A stretch of 42,394 bases of DNA, taken from contig RFGU01000012.1 of NCBI GenBank assembly GCA_003696955.1, positions 1 to 42,394 of the forward strand, written 5' to 3'. The notes below the pieces were generated by a model that was given only the letters and a program-made list of their open reading frames with translations, had not been told where the DNA came from and made no database searches. The position numbers and the translations under genes were made by a program. Each line of letters starts with the position of its first letter. The first letter of the stretch is position 1. Below, in pieces: positions 11,390-20,301 of this stretch. This DNA comes from Deltaproteobacteria bacterium (lineage in GTDB: Bacteria; Myxococcota_A; Polyangia; Nannocystales; Nannocystaceae).

Positions 11390-12762
11390 AACTGCCTTTC
11401 CAAAAGGTTCTCATCGCCAACCGCGGCGAGATCGCCCTTCGGGTCATCCGTGCGTGCCACGAGATGGACCTCAAGACGGTGGCGGTCTACTCCCAGGTCG
11501 ACGAACACGCCCTGCACGTGCGCTTTGCCGACGAGGCCATCTGCATCGGCCCGGGACCGGCGACCCAGAGCTACCTGAACATCCCGCACCTGGTGGCGGC
11601 GGCCGAGCTGACGGGCGCGGACGCGGTGCATCCCGGATACGGCTTCCTGGCCGAGCGTGCGGACTTCGCCGAGGTGGTGGACAAGTGCGGCATGACCTTC
11701 ATCGGTCCGTCTCCCGAGCACATCCGCGCCATGGGGGACAAGGTCCGCGCGCGCAAGCTCATGGAGGAGGCCGGGGTTCCGGTATTGCCGGGCACCGGCG
11801 TCCTCGGTTCGGCCGAAGAGGCCGTCGAGGCGGCCGAGCGCATCGGTTATCCGGTCATCCTCAAGGCGTCGGCCGGCGGCGGCGGCCGCGGCATGAAGAT
11901 CGTCTTCGATCCGGAGAAACTGCCGGCGACCTTCGAAAACGCAAGTCAGGAGGCGAAGGCCGCCTTCGGTTGCGGTGACGTCTACCTCGAACGTTACGTC
12001 ACCTCGCCCCGCCACATCGAGATCCAGGTGGTCGCCGACAAGCACGGCGGCGTCATCGATCTCCACGAACGAGAGTGCTCGATCCAGCGCCGGCACCAGA
12101 AGGTCATCGAGGAGGCCCCATCGGTCGCCCTCGATGGCGACGTGCGCCGACGGATGCGCGAGGCGGCCGTGCGCGCGGCCAAGGCCATCGGCTACCATTC
12201 CGTCGGAACGGTCGAGTTCCTGCTCGACGGCGATCGTTTCTACTTCATGGAGATGAACACCCGGATCCAGGTGGAGCACTGCGTCACCGAGATGATCATG
12301 GGGATCGATCTCGTGCAGGAGCAGATTCGGTTGGCTGCCGGAGAACCGCTCGGTCACCTCGACCGGGAGCACAGCCCGCGGGGCCACGCCATCGAATGTC
12401 GGATCAACGCCGAAGATCCGGTCACCTTCGCACCGCAGCCAGGTACGATCACGGCCCTGCACGTGCCCGGAGGGTTCGGGGTCCGCGTGGACACCCACAT
12501 CTACCAGGGATACACGGTCGCACCCTACTACGACTCGATGCTCGCCAAGCTCATCGTCCACGCGGCGGATCGCCAGCGGGCCATTCGGCGGCTGCGCCGA
12601 GCCCTGTCCGAGTTCGTCGTGGAGGGCATCGGCACGAACCTGCCCCTCCATCGATGGATCGCCGAGCACCCGGCTTTCGTGGAGGGGCGCTACGACACCC
12701 ACTTCCTCGACGAGCACCGGGACGACGATGCGGTCGCCCGATTCCGTGACGAGCATCCCTAG
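11386..12762 (+). CDS. accC: Biotin carboxylase AccC
   Basis: A 458-residue ATP-grasp enzyme that carboxylates biotin on AccB, using ATP and bicarbonate, to start fatty acid synthesis. Motifs are [18 protein letters not shown] at the N-terminal domain, [14 protein letters not shown], the glycine-rich ATP loop [26 protein letters not shown], and the active-site [10 protein letters not shown]. Length matches the family. The start is GTG 11386, overlapping the accB stop as GTGA, and the protein begins with [13 protein letters not shown] as expected. A TPR gene follows after 20 bp. The transferase subunits accA and accD are not in the window. Confidence 0.96.
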   Translation: MKLPFQKVLIANRGEIALRVIRACHEMDLKTVAVYSQVDEHALHVRFADEAICIGPGPATQSYLNIPHLVAAAELTGADAVHPGYGFLAERADFAEVVDKCGMTFIGPSPEHIRAMGDKVRARKLMEEAGVPVLPGTGVLGSAEEAVEAAERIGYPVILKASAGGGGRGMKIVFDPEKLPATFENASQEAKAAFGCGDVYLERYVTSPRHIEIQVVADKHGGVIDLHERECSIQRRHQKVIEEAPSVALDGDVRRRMREAAVRAAKAIGYHSVGTVEFLLDGDRFYFMEMNTRIQVEHCVTEMIMGIDLVQEQIRLAAGEPLGHLDREHSPRGHAIECRINAEDPVTFAPQPGTITALHVPGGFGVRVDTHIYQGYTVAPYYDSMLAKLIVHAADRQRAIRRLRRALSEFVVEGIGTNLPLHRWIAEHPAFVEGRYDTHFLDEHRDDDAVARFRDEHP

Positions 12763-12782
12763 CGCGAAGGAGAACCGGCGGC

Positions 12783-15185
12783 ATGGCGTTCAACAAGGCA
12801 CGGGCACTCGAGCGGGCGGAAAAGTACGCCGCGAAGCGACAGCACGACCGTGCCGCCAAGGAGTACGCAGCCGTCGTCGAGCACGATCCCGAGGACGTGC
12901 GGGCGCGGTTGTTGCTCGCGGACTGCCTCGTTCGTTCGGGTCGCAAGGACGACGCGATCGTGCACTACGAGAACGCCGCCCAACGCTACGCCCGCCAGAA
13001 GGACTGGCAGAAGCTCCAGGCGGTGTGCCGCCAGATCCTGAACCTCGACCCGAGACGAACGGCCACCCTCGAAGCCATGGGCGAGGCGCTCGCCAAGCTC
13101 GGACGCGGCGTGGACGGTGCCGCCGCGTTCGAGGCCGCGGCGGCCATCGCCAACGAGGAGGGACGGGGCGAGGATGTGTTGCGCCTTTTGGCCGCGGCGG
13201 CCGATGCCGATGCCACCAGCGTGGCGCGCCGGGTGCGATTGGCCGAGGCGTACTCCCGCGCGGGCCGTAAGGAGGACGCCGTCGCGGCATTTCGTGTGGC
13301 GGCCGGCCTGCTTGAATCCGCCGACCGCCCTCGGGACTACGTGCGGGTGCTCGAGCGGCTGCTCTACCACGCGCCCAAGGACGTCGACGCCCTCCGTGCG
13401 TGCGCCCGGGCCTACCTGGATCTCGAGGATCCGCGGTCGGCCCTCATGAAGCTCAACTCGCTGTTGCATGCAGCGCCGAACGACGTGGTGGGCCTCGAGC
13501 TGCTCGCCGAGGTCTTCATGGGGCTCGGCAAGAAGGACAAGGCCGTCAGCGTCTTGCACGAGCTCGGCCGAACCCTTGCCGATGCCGACGGCGGGTCGGC
13601 GGCCGAGGCCCTCGAGCGAATCGTGCGCCGGGGGTTGTCATGGGCGCCGGATCACGAAGGCCTCGTCCAACTCGCGCGGGCTGCGGGGATCGATCTCGAG
13701 GCTGGGGATGCGATGGAAGTGGAACCGGACGACGTGGAGGAGATCGAGGAGATCGAGGACTTCGAGGAAATCGAGGAGATCGAGGACTTCGAGGAGATCG
13801 AGGACTTCGAGGAGCAAGACGAGGCTGCCGACGTGCCGCCCATGACGCAGCGTGTTCTCGAAGAGGCCGCCACGGGTGAGCACGATGCGGCGTCCGAGGT
13901 CGTCGATCTCGAACAGGTGCTGTACGAGACCCGCGTCTACCTCAAGTACAAGCTGTTCGAACACGCGGTGGCCCACGTCGACACGGTCTTCGAACACCGG
14001 CCGGATCACGCCGAGGCGTGGTCCCTGAAGGCGCGGGCACTGCGGGAACTCGGTCGTGACGCCGAGGCCGCTGCCGCCTACGTGGAGGCTGCCCGGGCCG
14101 TGGCCGGGCGGGACCGGGCCCTTGCGCGGGAACACCTCGAGGCCGCTGTGGAACTTGCGCCGGACGATGCCGTAGTGCGTGCCATGGCGGCGGAACTCGG
14201 TCTCGACGAGACGCCGGCCCATGAAGGATCGGCGGAACTCGACGTGGTCGCGTTCGAGGAGGACGACGAGATCTCCTTCGCCGAACTCGACGCGGAGGCG
14301 TCCGAGGAGGAGGAAACGGCCCCCCCGCAGGAGGAGGCCGAAGACGAGTTCACCATTGCGCTGCCCACGGACGACGAGGCTTCGGAGATCTCCATCGAGG
14401 TGGCCGACGCCGTGGACGTCTCCGAGGAGGAGGAGACGGAGCCGCTGGTGGTGGAGGACCGTTTCGGCCTGTCCGACGCGGCACCGTTGCCGGAGGCAGA
14501 GACGGCGCCCGTGACGGAGGAGGCGCCCGTGCAGGAGGAGTGGCCGGACCTGGAGGAGGAACTGGCGGAGGTGCGCTTTTTCGCGGCCCAGGGGCTCGAC
14601 GACGATGCGGCCGCTGCGCTGGCCGACCTCGAGCGACGGTATCCCGGCCATCCGGAGATCGCGGCGTTGCGCAACGAAATCGCGGCCGAGGCGGCCCCGC
14701 CGCCGGCGGCCGCCGAGCCCCTCGACATGTCCGACGAGGACGCCTATCTCGCCGAGATCTTCGCCGAGTCGGCGCCGGCTCCCAAGCGCAGCCGTTCGGC
14801 CGTGGCGGGCGCGCAGCTCGAGGAGACCGACCCGCGGACCTGTTTCGACCTCGGAACGGCCTACCGCGACATGGGCCTGGCGGATCAGGCCATCGAACAG
14901 TTCGATCTAGCCGCTCGGGACGATGCGTGGCGTGCCCGTGCGCTCGTGATGAAGGGCCTCGTGCTGGTCGACCGCGGTGATCTCGAAGGTGCCGTCGACG
15001 CATTCTCCGCTGCCGCAGAGGCCGGGCGCGACGACGCGGAGCGCAACGAAGCCTACTACGAGCTCGCCGTGGTCCACGAACGGGCCGGACGCACCGACGA
15101 GGCCCTCGAAGCCCTCGGCAAGGTGACGCCCGGGTACCGGGATCGCGACGACAAGGTTGCCGCCCTCGGCGGAGACGTCGGATGA
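12783..15185 (+). CDS. Large tetratricopeptide repeat protein with acidic repeat linker
   Basis: An 800-residue TPR protein with no signal peptide or membrane segment visible, so probably cytoplasmic. Residues about 1-300 contain five to six TPR-like helix pairs, for example around DRAAKEYAAVVEHDPEDVRA and DAVAAFRVAAGLL. An acidic stretch at about 310-345 contains a tandem EEIEEIEDF repeat. More TPRs cover about 375-470. A second highly acidic region, about 480-590, separates a last TPR block that runs to the end. AAGGAG at 12766-12771 supports the start. It sits 20 bp after accC and overlaps the next gene by 4 bp. TPR scaffolds of this size occur near motility and envelope genes, but its partner is unknown and I give no function. 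Confidence 0.85.
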   Translation: MAFNKARALERAEKYAAKRQHDRAAKEYAAVVEHDPEDVRARLLLADCLVRSGRKDDAIVHYENAAQRYARQKDWQKLQAVCRQILNLDPRRTATLEAMGEALAKLGRGVDGAAAFEAAAAIANEEGRGEDVLRLLAAAADADATSVARRVRLAEAYSRAGRKEDAVAAFRVAAGLLESADRPRDYVRVLERLLYHAPKDVDALRACARAYLDLEDPRSALMKLNSLLHAAPNDVVGLELLAEVFMGLGKKDKAVSVLHELGRTLADADGGSAAEALERIVRRGLSWAPDHEGLVQLARAAGIDLEAGDAMEVEPDDVEEIEEIEDFEEIEEIEDFEEIEDFEEQDEAADVPPMTQRVLEEAATGEHDAASEVVDLEQVLYETRVYLKYKLFEHAVAHVDTVFEHRPDHAEAWSLKARALRELGRDAEAAAAYVEAARAVAGRDRALAREHLEAAVELAPDDAVVRAMAAELGLDETPAHEGSAELDVVAFEEDDEISFAELDAEASEEEETAPPQEEAEDEFTIALPTDDEASEISIEVADAVDVSEEEETEPLVVEDRFGLSDAAPLPEAETAPVTEEAPVQEEWPDLEEELAEVRFFAAQGLDDDAAAALADLERRYPGHPEIAALRNEIAAEAAPPPAAAEPLDMSDEDAYLAEIFAESAPAPKRSRSAVAGAQLEETDPRTCFDLGTAYRDMGLADQAIEQFDLAARDDAWRARALVMKGLVLVDRGDLEGAVDAFSAAAEAGRDDAERNEAYYELAVVHERAGRTDEALEALGKVTPGYRDRDDKVAALGGDVG
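13737..13808 (+). repeat. In-frame acidic tandem repeat in TPR gene
   Basis: Two 27-bp units (13737-13763 and 13764-13790), each encoding EEIEEIEDF, are followed by a shortened 18-bp unit (13791-13808) encoding EEIEDF. The DNA copies are nearly identical, differing by a silent GAG/GAA, which suggests recent expansion. Units are multiples of 9 bp, so copy changes keep the frame. Confidence 0.85.
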
Positions 15186-16366
15186 CGGGCCGGGGCCGCG
15201 GGATCGGGACGCTGGCCGTGCACGGGGGTGAACCCGCGGTGCGCGGCAGCCGGACGATCACGGAGCCGCTGGTCCTTTCGAGCACCTTCCCTTTCGAGGA
15301 TACGGCCGAGCTCGAGGCATTCATGCGCGGAGAGATCGAACGGCCCCACGAGTACGGCCGCTACGGCAATCCCACGGTGGCGGCGCTCGAGGCCAAGGTT
15401 GCGGCCCTCGAGGGCATGGAGGCGGCCCGCGCCTTCGCGTCGGGCATGGCCGCGGTGACGACGACGCTCCTCGGGTTCCTGCGCCCCGGTCAACATGCGG
15501 TATTCACGGCCGACGTCTACCGCAAGACGCGGCTGTTCGCCGTGGGCTTCCTGTCGCGGTACGGCGTGGACGTGGATCTGGTGGAACCGACCGCCGAGGC
15601 CGTGGAGGACGCCCTGCGGGACGAAACTCGGCTCGTCTTCACCGAGTTGCCGACGAACCCCTACCTGCGCGTTCCGGATCTGCCTCGCATCGTGGAGGTC
15701 GCCCACGGCCGCCGGGCCAAGGTGGTGCTCGACGCCACCTTCGCCACGCCGGTGAACCTCAGAGCCGTCGACCACGGCGTCGATCTCGTCGTCCACTCCA
15801 CCACCAAGTACCTCGCCGGCCACAACGACGTGCTCGGTGGCGTCGTCTGCGGCAAGCGGGGGGTCGTCGAGGCCATCGGCGAGTTGCAGGGAACGTTGGG
15901 GGCCATCGTCGATCCCCACGCGGCGTACTTGACGCTGCGCGGGATCAAGACCCTCGAGCTTCGCGTTCGCCGACAGAACGAGACCGCCCTGGCCCTCGCT
16001 CGCCTGCTCGACGCGCATCCGGCGATCGCTCGCGTCCACTACCCGATGCTCGATGGGCACCCCGATCACGCGGTGGCCACCCGGCTCCTCGCAGGCGGCG
16101 GAGGCGTCGTGAGCTTCGAATTCGAAGGTGGGCTGCGGGCCGCCACCCGCTTCGTCGACGCCCTCGAGATCCCCAAACTCGCTCCGAGCCTGGGGGGTGT
16201 GGAGAGCCTGGTGGAGCAGCCGCCCCTCATGAGCTTCTTCGATCTCGGCCCCGAGGGCCGGGCGGCCCTCGGAATCTCGGAGGGGCTCGTGCGCTATGCG
16301 GTCGGGATCGAGGACACCGAAGATTTGCTCGACGACGTCCGCTGCGCCCTCGATCGTCTCGGGTGA
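15182..16366 (+). CDS. Cys/Met metabolism PLP-dependent enzyme (trans-sulfuration type)
   Basis: A 394-residue fold-type I PLP enzyme of the cystathionine gamma-synthase / gamma-lyase family, at the usual length. The family motifs include YGRYGNPTVAALEAKVAALEG, FASGMAAV, FTELPTNPYLRVPDL and VLDATFATPVNL. The PLP Schiff-base Lys is Lys209 in HSTTKYLAGHND. The C-terminal LAPSLGGVESLVEQPPLMS motif is also typical. Members make or break cystathionine, O-acyl-homoserine or methionine C-S bonds. The exact substrate cannot be read from these motifs. It overlaps the TPR gene by 4 bp and is the last gene of the 10020-16366 run; tig follows from its own promoter. Confidence 0.9.
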   Translation: MTGRGRGIGTLAVHGGEPAVRGSRTITEPLVLSSTFPFEDTAELEAFMRGEIERPHEYGRYGNPTVAALEAKVAALEGMEAARAFASGMAAVTTTLLGFLRPGQHAVFTADVYRKTRLFAVGFLSRYGVDVDLVEPTAEAVEDALRDETRLVFTELPTNPYLRVPDLPRIVEVAHGRRAKVVLDATFATPVNLRAVDHGVDLVVHSTTKYLAGHNDVLGGVVCGKRGVVEAIGELQGTLGAIVDPHAAYLTLRGIKTLELRVRRQNETALALARLLDAHPAIARVHYPMLDGHPDHAVATRLLAGGGGVVSFEFEGGLRAATRFVDALEIPKLAPSLGGVESLVEQPPLMSFFDLGPEGRAALGISEGLVRYAVGIEDTEDLLDDVRCALDRLG

Positions 16367-16453
16367 GCCACGGCGCGCCGACGACCGATCCGGGGCCGGG
16401 CCGGCGCGTCTTCGCGTGCGCGTGATGCGCGGCCGCTTTCGGTGCGTGGCCGG

Positions 16454-16482
16454 TTGTCCGAAAAGCGGCGCCTTGCTATGAC
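16454..16482 (+). promoter_or_regulatory. Promoter of tig
   Basis: TTGTCC (16454-16459) and TATGAC (16477-16482) are 17 bp apart, with a TG at 16474-16475 that gives an extended -10. The predicted start near 16489 would leave a leader of only about 8 nt before ATG 16497, and no Shine-Dalgarno is visible in that space. Confidence 0.55.
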
Positions 16483-16496
16483 CCGCCCCCTCCATC

Positions 16497-17963
16497 ATGG
16501 CCGCCAAAGTCGAAAGCAACATCGAAGAAGTCGGACCCGTCGAGTGTCGCGTGCGCGTCGAGATCCCGTGGGAGGAGGTCGAGCCCAGGATTCGGCGCCG
16601 CCTCGGCGAGTTGCGTCGCAGGGTTCGGATCCGCGGCTTCCGGCCCGGCAAGGCGCCGGCGAAGATGGTCGAGCGCATGTTCCGCAAGGACGTCGAGCGG
16701 GAGATCGCGGCCGACCTGGTGGAGGAGACGTTCCCCGAGGTGACGGGGGAGCACGGCAAGCGGGTCATCGGTGGGCCCACGGTGGAGGAACTCGACGTGG
16801 AGGCGGGCAAGGGCGTGCGGTACGCGGCACGCTTCGAGGTTCCGCCCACCGTGGAACCCACGGACTACAAGGGGATCGAGGTGCGTCGGCGCCCGGTCGA
16901 GGTGGATCCGGCCGAGGTCGACCAGCGTCTCGAACGGATGCGCCAGGAGCTGGCGGAGGTCGAGCCGATCCCGGAGGATGCGATGGATCGCACGACCGAG
17001 GCCGGCGACGTGTGGACCGTCGATCTCGAGGGGACCATCGGCGACGAACCGATCGAGCGGACCGACGTGCGCGTCGAGATCGGAGCCCCGGATGCGGCGA
17101 GCTTCCTGCCGGGACTGGCCCAGGCCATGTCGGATCTCTCCCGCAAGGACGTGGGGAGCACGAAGACGGTGGAGTTCGAGCTCCCCACCGAGGGGATCCG
17201 GCCGGAGTTCGCCGGTGCCAAGGTCCGGTTGACCCTGGGCCTGCGCAGCGTGCAACACAAGCGGATCCCCGACCTCGACGACGAATTCGCGCGGGATACC
17301 GGAAAGGCGGACTCCCTCGAGGAACTGCGCAAGCAGATCGAGGACGAGATCCGCGAGCGCGAGCAGCTCGAGGCCGAACGGGAGGCCCGCATGCGGCTGG
17401 TGCAGAGCCTGCTCGAGCGCAACGACTTCGAGGTCGGGCCGCGCCTGGTGGGACAGGAGGTCGCTGCTCGCATCGACGGATTCAAGCGTCAACTCGCGGC
17501 TCAGGGATTGCGGGTCGAGCAACTCGGCATGTCGGACGAGCGCCTTTGGGAGCAGTTCGCACCCGAGGCGACGTTCAACGTCAAGGCATTCCTGCTCCTC
17601 GATGCCATCGCGAAGGCCGAGGGCATCGAGGTCAGCGACGAGGAGTTCGACAAGGCGGTCGAGGAGTTGGCCGAGGAACGCAATACGACCGCCGGCCGTC
17701 TCGCCGCCCAGATGGAGCGATCGGGCGAGGCGGTCCTCTTGCGCGCCCAACTCCGTGAAGAGAAGGTGCTCGACTTTCTCATGGAGCAGGCCAACGTGAC
17801 CGAGGCCCCCGACCCCACGCCCGAGGAGGAGGTGGACCGTGCGGCCGCGGCGGTGGCCGAGGAGATCACCGACGACAAGGGCAAGCGCCGCCGCCGACGC
17901 CGGGCCGACGCCTCGGACCAGGCGGATGCGGCCGAGTCGGCCGACGCCGAGACGCCGAGTTGA
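16497..17963 (+). CDS. tig: Trigger factor
   Basis: A 488-residue ribosome-associated chaperone and peptidyl-prolyl isomerase that binds nascent chains at the ribosomal exit tunnel. The ribosome-docking signature appears as GFRPGKAPAKMVERMF in the N-terminal domain. A PPIase-like domain spans about 160-250 (GDVWTVDLEGTIGDEPIE). A long helical C-terminal domain follows. It is about 50 residues longer than the common 430-440, owing to an acidic/basic tail from about 440, including an RRRRRR run and an Asp/Ala/Ser-rich end. The leader is very short and lacks an obvious ribosome-binding site. It stands upstream of clpP and clpX, a common proteostasis arrangement. Confidence 0.95.
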   Translation: MAAKVESNIEEVGPVECRVRVEIPWEEVEPRIRRRLGELRRRVRIRGFRPGKAPAKMVERMFRKDVEREIAADLVEETFPEVTGEHGKRVIGGPTVEELDVEAGKGVRYAARFEVPPTVEPTDYKGIEVRRRPVEVDPAEVDQRLERMRQELAEVEPIPEDAMDRTTEAGDVWTVDLEGTIGDEPIERTDVRVEIGAPDAASFLPGLAQAMSDLSRKDVGSTKTVEFELPTEGIRPEFAGAKVRLTLGLRSVQHKRIPDLDDEFARDTGKADSLEELRKQIEDEIREREQLEAEREARMRLVQSLLERNDFEVGPRLVGQEVAARIDGFKRQLAAQGLRVEQLGMSDERLWEQFAPEATFNVKAFLLLDAIAKAEGIEVSDEEFDKAVEELAEERNTTAGRLAAQMERSGEAVLLRAQLREEKVLDFLMEQANVTEAPDPTPEEEVDRAAAAVAEEITDDKGKRRRRRRADASDQADAAESADAETPS

Positions 17964-17985
17964 CCTGCGCGGTCCCGAGGTGGAC

Positions 17986-18020
17986 GGCGCTTCGGCCCGG
18001 CGCCGGAGGGCCGAAGGCGC
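17986..18020 (+). terminator. Strong hairpin after tig
   Basis: GCGCTTCGGCCC (17987-17998) pairs with GGGCCGAAGGCGC (18008-18020), with a single bulged G, around a loop of about 9 nt, starting 23 nt after the tig stop. No T-run follows. It may end the tig transcript or protect its 3' end. Confidence 0.4.
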
Positions 18021-18031
18021 GTGTGGCCTAG

Positions 18032-18066
18032 CCGTAGCCTACGGGACGGCGCGGTGAAGCCGTCCC
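18032..18066 (+). other. Two further hairpins in tig-clpP gap
   Basis: CCGTAG/CTACGG (18032-18044) is a near-perfect palindrome around one C. GGGACGGC (18043-18050) and GCCGTCCC (18059-18066) form a perfect 8-bp stem with an 8-nt loop. They share two bases, so they are alternative rather than simultaneous folds, as in an attenuator or processed RNA. Function is unknown. The rest of the 339-bp gap, 18067-18302, holds a 14-bp palindrome at 18139-18152 (CGCCCCCGGGGGCG) and no credible gene. Confidence 0.4.
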
Positions 18067-18302
18067 AGGGTCGGCCGGCGCTTCGTCCTGCGTCGCGTAG
18101 CCGGTCGTACCCGTCGTGGTGGCGTCCCCCATGCGGACGCCCCCGGGGGCGGGGGGACCGCAGGATCGACGGGTAACCGGAATCTCGGCCCCCTCGTCCC
18201 GCCGTGGCCCTCCAAGTCGCACGACGCGCGACGATGCTGCTTGCATCGCCCCTGCCCGCCCGTCACCATAACCGAAGCGTGCCCAAGGCTTCCCACCCTC
18301 CC

Positions 18303-18944
18303 ATGGACGACTCGACGCCCTCGATCCCCGAAATGGCGAACATTCCGTTCGTCATCGAGCAGACCCACCGCGGGGAGCGCTCGTGGGACATCTTCAGCCG
18401 GCTGCTCAAGGACCGGATCGTCATCCTGGGCACGCCGATCAACGACGCCGTCGCCAACGTGGTCATCGCCCAGCTCCTCTATCTGGAGTCCGAGGATCCC
18501 GACAAGGACATCCGGATGTACATCAACTCTCCCGGGGGCGTGGTGACGGCGGGGCTGGCCATCTACGACACCATGCAGTACGTCCGCCCGCAGGTGGCCA
18601 CCTACTGCATGGGGCAGGCCGCGTCCATGGGGGCCGTGTTGTTGGCCGCGGGAGCACCCGGCAAGCGCTACGCCCTGCCGAACGCCCGGATCATGATCCA
18701 CCAGCCCCACGGTGGCGCCCAGGGGCAGGCCGCGGACATCGAGATCCAGGCCAAGGAGGTGCTGAGGCTGCGGCACAAGCTCAACGAGATCCTCGCGCAC
18801 CACTGCAATCGGGACATCGAGGAGATCCTCAGGGACACCGACCGCGACAAGTTCATGGACGCCGACACGGCCAAACACTACGGCATCGTGGACACGGTGT
18901 TGCGCCGCGAGGACGGGGACGGAAACGCGAAGGGGGCTGCGTAG
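18303..18944 (+). CDS. clpP: ATP-dependent Clp protease proteolytic subunit
   Basis: A 213-residue serine protease subunit that forms the double-heptamer chamber used with ClpX. The catalytic triad is visible: Ser108 in [11 protein letters not shown], His133 in IMIHQPHGG and Asp182 in [29 protein letters not shown] and [10 protein letters not shown] are classic. I chose ATG 18303; ATG 18333 ([20 protein letters not shown]) would also give a normal ClpP, and GTG 18279 is in frame. A weak CATAAC element at 18267-18272 lies upstream without a good -35. clpX follows 25 bp later with a strong ribosome-binding site. Confidence 0.95.
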   Translation: MDDSTPSIPEMANIPFVIEQTHRGERSWDIFSRLLKDRIVILGTPINDAVANVVIAQLLYLESEDPDKDIRMYINSPGGVVTAGLAIYDTMQYVRPQVATYCMGQAASMGAVLLAAGAPGKRYALPNARIMIHQPHGGAQGQAADIEIQAKEVLRLRHKLNEILAHHCNRDIEEILRDTDRDKFMDADTAKHYGIVDTVLRREDGDGNAKGAA

Positions 18945-18969
18945 GCCACGCACGACCGGAGGGCATGCG

Positions 18970-20223
<1,254 letters not shown>

Positions 20224-20301
20224 GGCGCCCGTCTGCGCCGCGGCGTCGGGGCGCGAGGCGAGACGCACCGGCGACGCGGTCGGCTCGCCGCACGCGTACG
20301 T

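Noticed and set aside
11341-12756. 471-codon minus-strand frame across accC
   Set aside because: It is antisense to a highly conserved accC and shows no protein motif.
20224-20301. Terminator between clpX and the convergent protease gene
   Set aside because: Only a 5-bp stem (20224-20228 with 20235-20239) and no T-run are present; too weak to call.
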